Positions 54,147 through 62,288 of a stretch of DNA of 64,000 nt are shown here, piece by piece. Each line of letters begins with the position of its first letter. Positions within the stretch are counted from its first letter, which is position 1. The stretch is from Ga0077555 sp050187415 (GTDB lineage: Bacteria; Pseudomonadota; Alphaproteobacteria; Rhizobiales; Hyphomicrobiaceae): assembly GCA_050187415.1 (NCBI GenBank), contig JBFWXN010000004.1:68988-132987 (forward strand), in the 5' to 3' direction. The position numbers and the translations under genes are program-made. Below the pieces are notes generated by a model that searched no databases, was not told the origin of the DNA, and saw only the letters and a list, made by a program, of their open reading frames with translations.

Positions 54147-55088
54147 ATGAACACGCGTTCGAAGCTGTTTTCCGGTAAGGCCCTGGCTCTGTTGGCGGTG
54201 CTCGGCGCCGGCGCCATGCTGACGGCCGATTTCGCCGAGGCACGCAGCGGACGCGGCTTCAGCTTCGGCAGCCGCGGCAGCCGGACCTTCCAGGCGCCGT
54301 CGACGACAAAGACGGCACCGAAGGCAGCTCAGCCGATCCAGAAGTCCATTACCCAACCGGGCCGGCCGACCGCAGGCGCGGCGACTCAGGCATCGCGCGG
54401 CGGTCTCATGCGCAACCTGCTGCTTGGCGGGCTCGTCGGCGCGGCGCTGGCAAGCCTGTTTGGTGCGGGCATGTTGGCCAACGTGCTCGGGTTCCTCCTG
54501 CAGGGGCTTCTGATTGCCGGTCTCGTGTTCCTTGTCGTCGCCTTCTTCCGCAGCCGCAGCGGCTCGAACCAGCCGGCAATGGCGCGGGCAGGCGCAACCA
54601 CGGGCGGAGCGTCCCCGACGCCGGGCCAGCAGGCTTATCGTGCAAGTACGGGTGGCCTCGGCGGTCAGGCGCCGGAGCTGACCGTTACGGGTGACGACTA
54701 CAACGCGTTCGAGCGCCTGCTGAAGGAAATCCAGCTTGCCTACGCCAACGGCGACGTCGAGGCCCTGGGCAGCCGCGTAACCCCGGAGATGCTGTCGCAC
54801 TTCGCGCGCGAGCTGGATGAAAACAAGCGGCGTGGCGTGAGCAACGACCTTTCCGAGCCGACACTGCTGCAAGGCGACCTTGCCGAAGCCTGGCGCGAGG
54901 GCATGAGCGAGTATGCAACGGTCGCCATGCGCTACGAGATCATCGACGCGACCGTCGACGTAAAGTCCGGCCGGGTGATCGAGGGCTCGTCCACCGAGCC
55001 GCAGGAAGTGACCGAGCTTTGGACATTCTACCGCCCCGTCGGTGGACGCTCCGACAAGTGGGAACTCTCGGCGATCCAGCAGGCGTGA
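54147..55088 (+). CDS. Tim44-like domain protein
   Basis: The 313-residue protein has an N-terminal signal/anchor (KALALLAVLGAGAMLTADFAEA), a Gly/Ser/Arg-rich segment (SGRGFSFGSRGSRTF), and a two-helix hydrophobic stretch MRNLLLGGLVGAALASLFG and LGFLLQGLLIAGLVFLVVAFF. A C-terminal Tim44-like domain (FERLLKEIQLAYANGDVEALGSRVTPEMLSHF, ending WTFYRPVGGRSDKWELSAIQQ) is exposed on one side of the membrane. The bacterial role is unproven; mitochondrial Tim44 tethers Hsp70 to the translocase. A terminator follows. Confidence 0.88.
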   Translation: MNTRSKLFSGKALALLAVLGAGAMLTADFAEARSGRGFSFGSRGSRTFQAPSTTKTAPKAAQPIQKSITQPGRPTAGAATQASRGGLMRNLLLGGLVGAALASLFGAGMLANVLGFLLQGLLIAGLVFLVVAFFRSRSGSNQPAMARAGATTGGASPTPGQQAYRASTGGLGGQAPELTVTGDDYNAFERLLKEIQLAYANGDVEALGSRVTPEMLSHFARELDENKRRGVSNDLSEPTLLQGDLAEAWREGMSEYATVAMRYEIIDATVDVKSGRVIEGSSTEPQEVTELWTFYRPVGGRSDKWELSAIQQA

Positions 55089-55119
55089 GCCTGACGACAC
55101 TGCCCGGGCGATCGGTTTT

Positions 55120-55150
55120 GGGGCTCTGTCCAAGTCGGCAGGGCCCCTTT
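55120..55150 (+). terminator. Rho-independent terminator after the Tim44-like gene
   Basis: GGGGCTCTG pairs with CAGGGCCCC (one G-T pair) around a ten-base loop and is followed by TTT. It separates the Tim44-like gene from cmk. Confidence 0.7.
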
Positions 55151-55227
55151 CGCATGGTGCCGCGATTGTGAAACGCCGGCAGTTGGCCTAACTCTCGCCC
55201 GACACATTGCACGGGAACACCGGCCCG

Positions 55228-55869
55228 ATGATCATCGCTATCGATGGACCTGCCGCCTCGGGGAAAGGCACGCTCGCCAAGCGCATCGCCGCGCATTTTG
55301 GGTTCGCTTGTCTGGATACGGGGCTTCTTTACCGCGCGGTCGCACGCGACGTGCGGGCGCGGCGAGGCACACTCGAGCATGAGGCCGACGCGGCGGAGGC
55401 AGCGCGAACGCTGGACTTTGCAAGCCTTGCCGATCCCGCGCTACGACTCGCCGGGGCCGGCGAGGCCGCTTCCGTGGTCGCCAAGTACCCCAGCGTCAGA
55501 CGGGCGTTGCTGGATCTGCAACGCAAGTTCGCCGCCCAGTCGCCCGGCGCGGTGCTCGATGGGCGCGATATCGGCACGGTCGTGTGCCCGGATGCCGACA
55601 TCAAGATCTTCGTCACCGCCGACCTCGAGGTGAGGGCGAGGCGCCGTTTCGACGAGATGATCTCCCAGGGTGGCGCGACAACTTACGAAGCGGTGGTCGA
55701 TCTCATCCGCCAGCGCGACGAGCGGGACACGAGCCGGGCGGATGCACCCATGCGCGCGGCACCAGATGCCGACTTGCTCGATACGACAGAGATGGATATA
55801 GAAGCGGCATTCGAGGCTGCCGTCGAGATGATCAAAAGGAGGATCTCCCGGCAGGGGCGAAACCAATAA
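55228..55869 (+). CDS. cmk: Cytidylate kinase
   Basis: The 213-residue NMP kinase phosphorylates CMP and dCMP with ATP. The P-loop AIDGPAASGKGTLAKRIA, DTGLLYRAVA, LDGRDIGTVVCPDADIKIFVTA and the lid-region RDERDTSRADAPMRAAPDA are conserved. The start MIIAIDGP matches homologues; a frame seven residues longer exists. It is next to rpsA, as usual, but aroA, often directly upstream, is replaced here by the Tim44-like gene. Confidence 0.95.
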   Translation: MIIAIDGPAASGKGTLAKRIAAHFGFACLDTGLLYRAVARDVRARRGTLEHEADAAEAARTLDFASLADPALRLAGAGEAASVVAKYPSVRRALLDLQRKFAAQSPGAVLDGRDIGTVVCPDADIKIFVTADLEVRARRRFDEMISQGGATTYEAVVDLIRQRDERDTSRADAPMRAAPDADLLDTTEMDIEAAFEAAVEMIKRRISRQGRNQ

Positions 55870-56087
55870 TCGCTCCAATCATGCGTCGGTCAGGGCTCGG
55901 CCCGCTCGCGGCAGCACTCACGCAAGACACCATCCCAGGCGCCATTTGAGGCGGCGTCGGCCAACGCGGGGAGCGCCCGCGGCAGGTCGGCGCCCGTTCC
56001 GTTTGGAGCCTATCCCATGCAACCGAGACGTTTCACGGTCGTTGCGCCGGACGTCTCCCCATACACACGCACGAACAAGGACACGGA

Positions 56088-57803
56088 ATGAGCATTCAGG
56101 CCGCCACTCAGGAAATGAACCCGAGCCGCGCCGATTTCGAAGCCCTCCTCAACGAGTCGATGGGCGACGAAACGGCCTTCGAAGGCTCCGTCATCAAGGG
56201 CACGATCACGTCGATCGAGAAGGATCTCGCCGTCATCGACGTCGGCCTCAAGATGGAAGGCCGGGTCCCGCTGAAGGAGTTCGGCGTCGGCGGCAAGCCG
56301 GCCGATCTCAAGGTCGGCGACGAGGTCGAAGTCTACCTCGAGCGCATGGAGAACGCGCTGGGCGAAGCCGTTCTCAGCCGCGACAAGGCCCGCCGCGAGG
56401 AGAGCTGGACCCGTCTCGAGAAGCAGTTCGAGGCTGCCGAGAAGGTCGAGGGAATTATCTTCAACAAGGTCAAGGGCGGATTCACCGTCGATCTCGACGG
56501 CGCCGTCGCGTTCCTGCCCGGCAGCCAGGTCGACATCCGCCCGGTGCGCGACATCGGTCCTCTGATGCATCAGCCGCTGATGTTCCAGATCCTCAAGATG
56601 GACCGCCGCCGGGGCAACATCGTGGTCTCGCGCCGCTCCGTGCTCGAGGAGACGCGCGCCGAGCAGCGTTCGGAGATCGTGGCCCGTCTCGCCGAGGGTC
56701 AGGTTATCGAAGGCGTGGTCAAGAACATCACCGACTACGGTGCATTCATCGATCTCGGCGGCATCGACGGCCTGCTGCACGTCACGGACATGGCATGGCG
56801 CCGCGTCAATCATCCGAGCGATGTTGTCAACGTGGGTGACTCGGTGAAGGTGCAGATCATTCGCATCAACCCCGAGACGCAGCGCATCAGCCTCGGCATG
56901 AAGCAGCTCCTGTCCGACCCGTGGGAGGGCATCGAGGCCAAGTATCCGGTCAATGCGCGCTTCTCGGGCACCGTGACCAATATCGCCGACTACGGCGCCT
57001 TCGTCGAACTGGAGCCGGGCGTCGAAGGCCTGATCCATGTTTCCGAGATGAGCTGGACGAAGAAGAACGTTCATCCCGGCAAGATCGTGTCGACCAGCCA
57101 GCAGGTCGACGTGCAGATCCTCGAGGTCGACCCCAACAAGCGGCGCATCTCGCTCGGCCTGAAGCAGACTCAGGACAATCCTTGGGATGCCTTCCTCACC
57201 GCGCATCCGAAGGGCTCGACGGTCGAAGGTCCGATCCGCAACATCACCGAGTTCGGTCTTTTCATCGGCCTCGACAACGGCATCGACGGCATGGTGCATC
57301 TCTCCGACCTCGACTGGAACAAGGCCGGCGAAGAGGTCATCAAGGACTACAAGAAGGGCGACACGGTGCAGGCCGTGGTGCTCGATGTCGACAGCTCGAA
57401 GGAGCGCATCAGCCTCGGCGTCAAGCAGCTCGGTGGTGATCCGCTCGATGCGCTCGGCAAGTACAAGAAGGGCGACGCGGTAACCTGCGAGGTGACCGCC
57501 GTCGAGCCGAACGGCATCATGGTCAAGATCGCCGACACCGACATCACCACCTACATCAAGCGCGCCGACCTCTCGCGCGATCGCTCGGAGCAGCGTCCGG
57601 AGCGCTTCAACGTGGGTGACAAGGTCGACGCGCAGGTGCTGTCGGTGGACAAGCATTCGCGACGCATCCAGGTCTCGGTCAAGGCTCTCGAGATCGCCGA
57701 GGAGAAGCAGGCCGTCGCGCAATATGGTTCGTCCGACTCGGGCGCATCGCTGGGCGATATCTTCAAGGCGGCCCTCAAGAAGCGCGAGGGCGGTGACGGT
57801 TGA
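56088..57803 (+). CDS. rpsA: 30S ribosomal protein S1
   Basis: The 571-residue protein has six S1 RNA-binding domains. The first part reads FEGSVIKGTITSIEKDLAVIDVGLKMEGRVPLKEF, and repeats of the type IEGVVKNITDYGAFIDLGGIDGLLHVTDM and FSGTVTNIADYGAFVELEPGVEGLIHVSEMSW follow. S1 binds mRNA leaders and brings them to the ribosome. Length is normal for alphaproteobacteria. Expression is likely high; 218 bases of untranslated leader lie upstream, and a strong terminator follows. Confidence 0.97.
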   Translation: MSIQAATQEMNPSRADFEALLNESMGDETAFEGSVIKGTITSIEKDLAVIDVGLKMEGRVPLKEFGVGGKPADLKVGDEVEVYLERMENALGEAVLSRDKARREESWTRLEKQFEAAEKVEGIIFNKVKGGFTVDLDGAVAFLPGSQVDIRPVRDIGPLMHQPLMFQILKMDRRRGNIVVSRRSVLEETRAEQRSEIVARLAEGQVIEGVVKNITDYGAFIDLGGIDGLLHVTDMAWRRVNHPSDVVNVGDSVKVQIIRINPETQRISLGMKQLLSDPWEGIEAKYPVNARFSGTVTNIADYGAFVELEPGVEGLIHVSEMSWTKKNVHPGKIVSTSQQVDVQILEVDPNKRRISLGLKQTQDNPWDAFLTAHPKGSTVEGPIRNITEFGLFIGLDNGIDGMVHLSDLDWNKAGEEVIKDYKKGDTVQAVVLDVDSSKERISLGVKQLGGDPLDALGKYKKGDAVTCEVTAVEPNGIMVKIADTDITTYIKRADLSRDRSEQRPERFNVGDKVDAQVLSVDKHSRRIQVSVKALEIAEEKQAVAQYGSSDSGASLGDIFKAALKKREGGDG

Positions 57804-57840
57804 TCTTTCCGTTTCCGTTTCGGCCGGCAATTTGATTTCG

Positions 57841-57872
57841 AAGGGCGGGCGCCAGCGATGGCCCCGCCCTTT
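57841..57872 (+). terminator. Rho-independent terminator of rpsA
   Basis: AAGGGCGGG and CCCGCCCTT form a perfect 9-bp stem, with an inner GCC/GGC pairing in the loop, followed by TT. It begins 38 bases after the rpsA stop and ends the cmk-rpsA unit. Confidence 0.75.
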
Positions 57873-58129
57873 GGCGTTGGGTGTGGCATTGCAACGCTCG
57901 GCTGAAGTCAACCCCGCTCTTGCTCGGCGCGCGGCCGGGATCGATAGCGGAGCCGGCTGCTTTCGTCAGTCCGCCAGGGGGTTGCGCGCGAATGTTGCCG
58001 TTGAGCCAGTTGCCGCCGCGTCGGCTTCGGCATAACGTTCGTCCGGAGGCGGCGTTTCCACCCGGTGGGAGTGCGCTTTGCTGATCACTGCCCGGCAAGG
58101 CGGTCCCATAGGATCCACCAGGACAGCCC
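57873..58129. other. Intergenic region between rpsA terminator and sppA
   Basis: These 257 bases show no gene with coding character. They should contain the sppA promoter, but I see no clear -35/-10 boxes. Confidence 0.5.
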
Positions 58130-59101
58130 ATGACTCTTGAAACCGAAGCGCTGCTCGATCGTCGACGCTTGAGGAGATCGATGTCCTTCTGGCGGGCGGC
58201 CGCAGTAGTAGCTTTGGTCGTCGCGCTGGCCGTGGTCGGTGTTCTCGCCGGCGGAGGCGCCAGGAGTTCGCTGTTCGGCAAGCAGCAGATCGCCCGAGTC
58301 TCGATCGAAGGCATGATCACGGAAAGCCGTTCGCAGTTGCGCATGCTGCGCAAGCTCGCGCGCGACGACGAAGTTGCGGCCGTGATTTTTTACGTGAACA
58401 GCCCGGGCGGCACCACGACGGGCGGCGAAGCCCTGTTCGAAACCATCCGCGAGATCGCGAAAAAGAAGCCCGTCGTGGCGCAGTTCGGCACGATCGCGAC
58501 GTCGGCCGCCTATATCGCGGGGTTGGCCACCGATCACATCATCGCGCGTGGCAACACGATCACCGGCTCCGTCGGCGTGATCTTCCAGTGGGCAGAGGTA
58601 TCGGAGCTTCTGGGCAAGGTCGGCGTCAAAATGAACGAGATCAAGAGCGGGCCACTCAAGGCCGAGCCGTCGCCCTTCCATCCGCTCGAACCAGAAGGGC
58701 GCGAAACCGCGCAACGAATGGTCGCGGAGAGCATGAGCTGGTTCCGCGGGCTCGTTGCCGAGCGACGGAAAGTGAACACGTCGGCCATCCCCGGCCTCGA
58801 GCAGGGTCGCATCTTCTCCGGTCGCGAGGCCCTGGCGCATAAGCTGATCGACTCCATTGGCGGCGAACCGGAGGTTGTCAGCTATCTCGTCAAGGAGCGC
58901 GGCATCGGCAGCGGGCTGAAAGTGGTCGACTGGAAACCAAAGACGGACGACCGTCTGAGCTTTCTCGGGATGGCAACCCGCGGCATTGCGCGCATACTGG
59001 GCATCTCGGATTTCGCCGGCGAGTGGTTGTCCGATCAGTCGCCGTTTGCAGGGCTACGCGTAGGCGGCCTTGTTTCTGTTTGGCAGCCCAGCGAAAAATG
59101 A
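58130..59101 (+). CDS. sppA: Signal peptide peptidase SppA
   Basis: The 323-residue membrane serine protease of the S49 family degrades cleaved signal peptides. It has one N-terminal helix (AAAVVALVVALAVVGVLAGGG), the ClpP-like core VAAVIFYVNSPGGTTTGGEALFETIREI, and the Ser-nucleophile segment ATSAAYIAGLATDHIIA. The catalytic Lys should lie in the downstream KMNEIKSGPLKAEPSPF region (Ser/Lys dyad type). Single-domain length of about 320 is typical. It is followed by ihfB and lapA, as in many alphaproteobacteria. Confidence 0.94.
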   Translation: MTLETEALLDRRRLRRSMSFWRAAAVVALVVALAVVGVLAGGGARSSLFGKQQIARVSIEGMITESRSQLRMLRKLARDDEVAAVIFYVNSPGGTTTGGEALFETIREIAKKKPVVAQFGTIATSAAYIAGLATDHIIARGNTITGSVGVIFQWAEVSELLGKVGVKMNEIKSGPLKAEPSPFHPLEPEGRETAQRMVAESMSWFRGLVAERRKVNTSAIPGLEQGRIFSGREALAHKLIDSIGGEPEVVSYLVKERGIGSGLKVVDWKPKTDDRLSFLGMATRGIARILGISDFAGEWLSDQSPFAGLRVGGLVSVWQPSEK

Positions 59102-59180
59102 GTAACAACACGAAAGAGTTATGGCTCTGTTTGGGCACATCGGGGCGGTGCTGGGCCAAAGGGTATAAAGGGAGGGCTCG

Positions 59181-59558
59181 ATGATTAAGTCTGAGTTGAT
59201 CGCCAAGATAGCCGGGGCCAACCCGCATCTGTACCACCGCGACATCGAACGCATCGTCAACGTCATATTCGATGAGATCGTCGATGCTTTGGCACGGGGC
59301 GATCGGGTCGAGCTGCGTGGTTTCGGAGCGTTCACGGTTAAGCATCGCCCGCCTCGCGTCGGTCGCAATCCGCGGACCGGCACGTCGGTTTCGGTCGACG
59401 AGAAGTTCGTGCCGTTCTTCAAGACCGGCAAAGAGTTGCGTGAGCGCTTGAACAGCCACGAAAAGCCCGATACGGCCAGGAACCCTGGGGCAAAGCGACG
59501 CAGCCCTGCGAAGACGCCTCGCGCGGGAGCGGCCCGTCCCAGCTCCGGCCGGGCCTGA
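59181..59558 (+). CDS. ihfB: Integration host factor subunit beta
   Basis: The 125-residue DNA-bending protein forms IHF with IhfA. The HU/IHF core MIKSELIAKIAGANPHLYHRDIERIVNVIFDEIVDAL is followed by the arm GFGAFTVKHRPPRVGRNPRTGTSV with the Pro-wedge motif. The usual protein ends near residue 95; here about 30 extra residues, rich in Lys, Arg, Pro and Ala (KRRSPAKTPRAGAARPSSGRA), form a basic tail. It is followed by lapA 23 bases later. Confidence 0.95.
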   Translation: MIKSELIAKIAGANPHLYHRDIERIVNVIFDEIVDALARGDRVELRGFGAFTVKHRPPRVGRNPRTGTSVSVDEKFVPFFKTGKELRERLNSHEKPDTARNPGAKRRSPAKTPRAGAARPSSGRA

Positions 59559-59581
59559 ATTGGCAACGAGGAGAACGCAAG

Positions 59582-59944
59582 GTGCTGAAGCGGGTGGTTC
59601 GGCTACTTATCGCCTTTCCTGTGGCCCTGCTACTGATCACGCTAGCGGTGTCCAACCGGCACAGCGTGAAATTGATCCTGGACCCGTTCCGTCCGGAGCG
59701 GCCAGCGCTGGCGCTCGAGATGCCGCTCTATGTCTTCCTGTTCGGTACGCTCGTCGTGGGCGTGGTGATCGGCGGCTGGGCAACCTGGGTCGGGCAGAGC
59801 CACTGGCGCAAATCGGCCCGGCAAAGGACGCAGGACTCCATGAAGTGGCGTGCCGAAGCCGATCGCCTCTCCCGCGAGCGTGACGCTCAGGTCGCCGCCG
59901 CCAGCGGTAGTGAGCCGCGCGCCCTCGCCGTGGTGAGGAACTAG
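59582..59944 (+). CDS. lapA: LapA family (DUF1049) membrane protein
   Basis: The 120-residue LapA/YciS-type protein has two hydrophobic segments (LLIAFPVALLLITLAVSNRHSVKLIL and LYVFLFGTLVVGVVIGGWATWV), then a coiled, charged cytoplasmic tail (EADRLSRERDAQVAAAS). The gene starts at GTG with GAGGAG upstream. In E. coli LapA/LapB control LpxC turnover; here it follows ihfB and precedes trpF, the conserved order. Confidence 0.88.
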   Translation: MLKRVVRLLIAFPVALLLITLAVSNRHSVKLILDPFRPERPALALEMPLYVFLFGTLVVGVVIGGWATWVGQSHWRKSARQRTQDSMKWRAEADRLSRERDAQVAAASGSEPRALAVVRN

Positions 59945-60072
59945 CGTCTGCCTGGCGCATCGCCTCTGGGCGACAGGATCATTCGGGATGGCCTTCGAAG
60001 TCTTGCCGCTCGCCGATGGCCGGGTGAGATCACCGGCCGGCCACGATATATGCCAAGCATGGGATCAGAAAC

Positions 60073-60723
60073 GTGCCCACCCGGGTCAAAATCTGCGGGA
60101 TTAGCACCGCCGACACCATGGCCGCGGCCCTCGACGCGGGCGCGGATGATGTCGGCCTCGTGTTCTTTCCGCCGAGCCCGCGCAATGTCGATCTGGCCAC
60201 GGCGCGTCAGCTCGCCGACCAAGCCCGCGGGCGGGCACGCATCGTCGCGCTGACGGTCGATGCCGATGACGCGCTGCTGGCGGCGATCATGCAACGTGTC
60301 CAGCCGGACATGCTTCAATTGCATGGCCGTGAAGATCCGCAACGAGCCACGGAAATTCGGAGGCGCTATGGCGTATCCATCATGAAGGCGATCAAGGTCG
60401 CGACCGCGGCCGACGCGGCCGACGCGCTTGCCTTCGCCGGGGCGGCCGACCTCGTGCTGTTCGATGCGCGGCCGCCGAAGGGCGCCGACCGGCCGGGCGG
60501 GCACGGTGCCGTGTTCGACTGGCGGATGCTCGACGACGTGAAGGACAAAGTGCAATACATGCTGTCGGGTGGCCTGACGCCGGAGAACGTAACCGAGGCC
60601 ATCCGCGCGACCGGAGCCAATGCGGTCGACGTGTCGTCCGGCGTCGAGAGTGCGCCCGGCATGAAGGACGCCACGCGCATTCGCGCATTCATTGCCGCGG
60701 TGCGCGCGGCCGAAGCTGCGTAA
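60073..60723 (+). CDS. trpF: Phosphoribosylanthranilate isomerase
   Basis: The 216-residue TIM barrel isomerises N-(5'-phosphoribosyl)anthranilate in tryptophan synthesis. VKICGISTADTMAAALDAGADDVGLVFFPPSPRNVD carries the catalytic Cys, and the C-terminal phosphate-binding VDVSSGVESAPGMKDATRIRAFI is intact. A GTG start is used; no in-frame ATG lies nearby. trpB follows 56 bases later in the same direction. Confidence 0.95.
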   Translation: MPTRVKICGISTADTMAAALDAGADDVGLVFFPPSPRNVDLATARQLADQARGRARIVALTVDADDALLAAIMQRVQPDMLQLHGREDPQRATEIRRRYGVSIMKAIKVATAADAADALAFAGAADLVLFDARPPKGADRPGGHGAVFDWRMLDDVKDKVQYMLSGGLTPENVTEAIRATGANAVDVSSGVESAPGMKDATRIRAFIAAVRAAEAA

Positions 60724-60779
60724 ACGACCGTTGCTTCGGCGACGATCCGAAATTCCAGCCCCGTAACGGGAGCCTCGTC

Positions 60780-62006
60780 ATGACCACCGCCTCCATCGAG
60801 CCGAACAGTTATCGCACGGGTCCCGACGAAAAGGGCTTCTTCGGCCTGTTCGGCGGCCGCTTCGTCGCCGAGACGCTGATGCCGCTGATCCTCGAGCTGG
60901 AGCAGGCCTACAAGGCCGCCAAGGCCGATCCCGAATTCGCCGAGACGCTGGAATACCTGAACACGCACTACTCGGGCCGGCCGTCGCCGCTCTATTTCGC
61001 CGAGCGCGTCACCAGAGAACTCGGCGGCGCCAAGGTCTATTTCAAGCGCGACGAGCTCAATCACACGGGCTCGCACAAGATCAACAACTGCCTCGGCCAG
61101 ATCCTGCTCGCCAAGCGCATGGGCAAGACGCGCATCATCGCCGAGACGGGCGCCGGCCAGCATGGCGTGGCGGTGGCGACGGTGTGCGCCAAATTCGACC
61201 TGCCGTGCGAAGTCTACATGGGCGCCACGGACGTCGAGCGGCAGGCGCCGAACGTGGCACGCATGAGGTTGCTTGGTGCCAAGGTCAACCCCGTGACGGC
61301 CGGGGCGGGCACGCTGAAGGATGCCATGAACGAGGCGCTCCGCGACTGGGTCACCAACGTGCGCGACACCTATTACATCATTGGCACGGCCGCCGGCCCG
61401 CATCCCTATCCCGAGCTGGTGCGTGACTTCCAGTCGATCATCGGGCGCGAGGTGCGCGAGCAGATGATGGCGGCGGAAGGCCGCCTCCCCGACACTCTCG
61501 TCGCCTGCATCGGCGGCGGCTCGAACGCCATCGGCCTGTTCCACCCCTTCCTCGACGACGCCTCGGTCCGCATGTACGGCGTGGAGGCCGGTGGGCACGG
61601 GCTCGACGTCGAGAACGGCCACTGCGCCTCGTTGACGGGGGGGCGGCCGGGAGTGCTGCACGGTAACCGCACCTATCTCTTGCAGACCGAGGATGGTCAG
61701 ATCCTCGAAGGTCACTCCATCTCGGCCGGTCTCGACTACCCCGGCATAGGACCGGAACACTCCTGGCTGAAGGACACCGGCCGGGTCGACTACGTCGTCG
61801 CCACCGACAAGGAGGCGCTCGCGGCATTGCAGTTCTGCACGAGGATGGAAGGCATCATTCCGGCGCTGGAGCCGAGCCACGCGCTCGCCCACGTCATGCG
61901 CATCGCGCCGAAGCTGCCGAAGGACCACCTCATCGTGATGAACCTGTGCGGCCGGGGCGACAAGGACCTGTCCACCGTGGCGAAAGCATTGGGCATGGAG
62001 ATCTGA
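60780..62006 (+). CDS. trpB: Tryptophan synthase beta chain
   Basis: The 408-residue PLP enzyme joins indole and serine to make tryptophan. The PLP lysine is Lys100 in HTGSHKINNCLG; GGGSNAIGLFHPFL is the phosphate cup, and the C-terminal NLCGRGDKDLSTVAKALG contains the cation/PLP loop. It is full length. The partner gene trpA, normally next, is not present; a 282-base gap leads to ileS instead. Confidence 0.96.
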   Translation: MTTASIEPNSYRTGPDEKGFFGLFGGRFVAETLMPLILELEQAYKAAKADPEFAETLEYLNTHYSGRPSPLYFAERVTRELGGAKVYFKRDELNHTGSHKINNCLGQILLAKRMGKTRIIAETGAGQHGVAVATVCAKFDLPCEVYMGATDVERQAPNVARMRLLGAKVNPVTAGAGTLKDAMNEALRDWVTNVRDTYYIIGTAAGPHPYPELVRDFQSIIGREVREQMMAAEGRLPDTLVACIGGGSNAIGLFHPFLDDASVRMYGVEAGGHGLDVENGHCASLTGGRPGVLHGNRTYLLQTEDGQILEGHSISAGLDYPGIGPEHSWLKDTGRVDYVVATDKEALAALQFCTRMEGIIPALEPSHALAHVMRIAPKLPKDHLIVMNLCGRGDKDLSTVAKALGMEI

Positions 62007-62288
62007 GGACACTCCAACCCGCGGAACGCCTGCAGTGCGGCTCCGGCTCTCCGCGGGCGGCCCGGATCGTCGCGCGGCTGCGGCCCCGGGAAACATAGGT
62101 TGGTGTCCGGCGCGCCACCCCGTTGAACTCGGGCTCCAAGCCCCGTACAAGCGTCGTCATGCGCCACGCACCGCTCATAGTCTTTGCGCGAATTACCGGC
62201 CCGGCCGCCTGAGGGCGCCGGATGATCGACGATGCCTGCTGCTCAGCGCCACAGCGCGCCATCTCACTCTCGCGAAGAACCCGAGACC
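62007..62288. other. Intergenic region between trpB and ileS
   Basis: These 282 bases carry no recognisable gene; open frames across it lack family features. The region is GC-rich with several short inverted repeats but no convincing terminator. It should contain the ileS promoter and ribosome site. Confidence 0.5.

Noticed and set aside
60366..62150. Long open frame antisense to trpF and trpB
   Set aside because: Both sense genes are unmistakable and the antisense translation has no motif.
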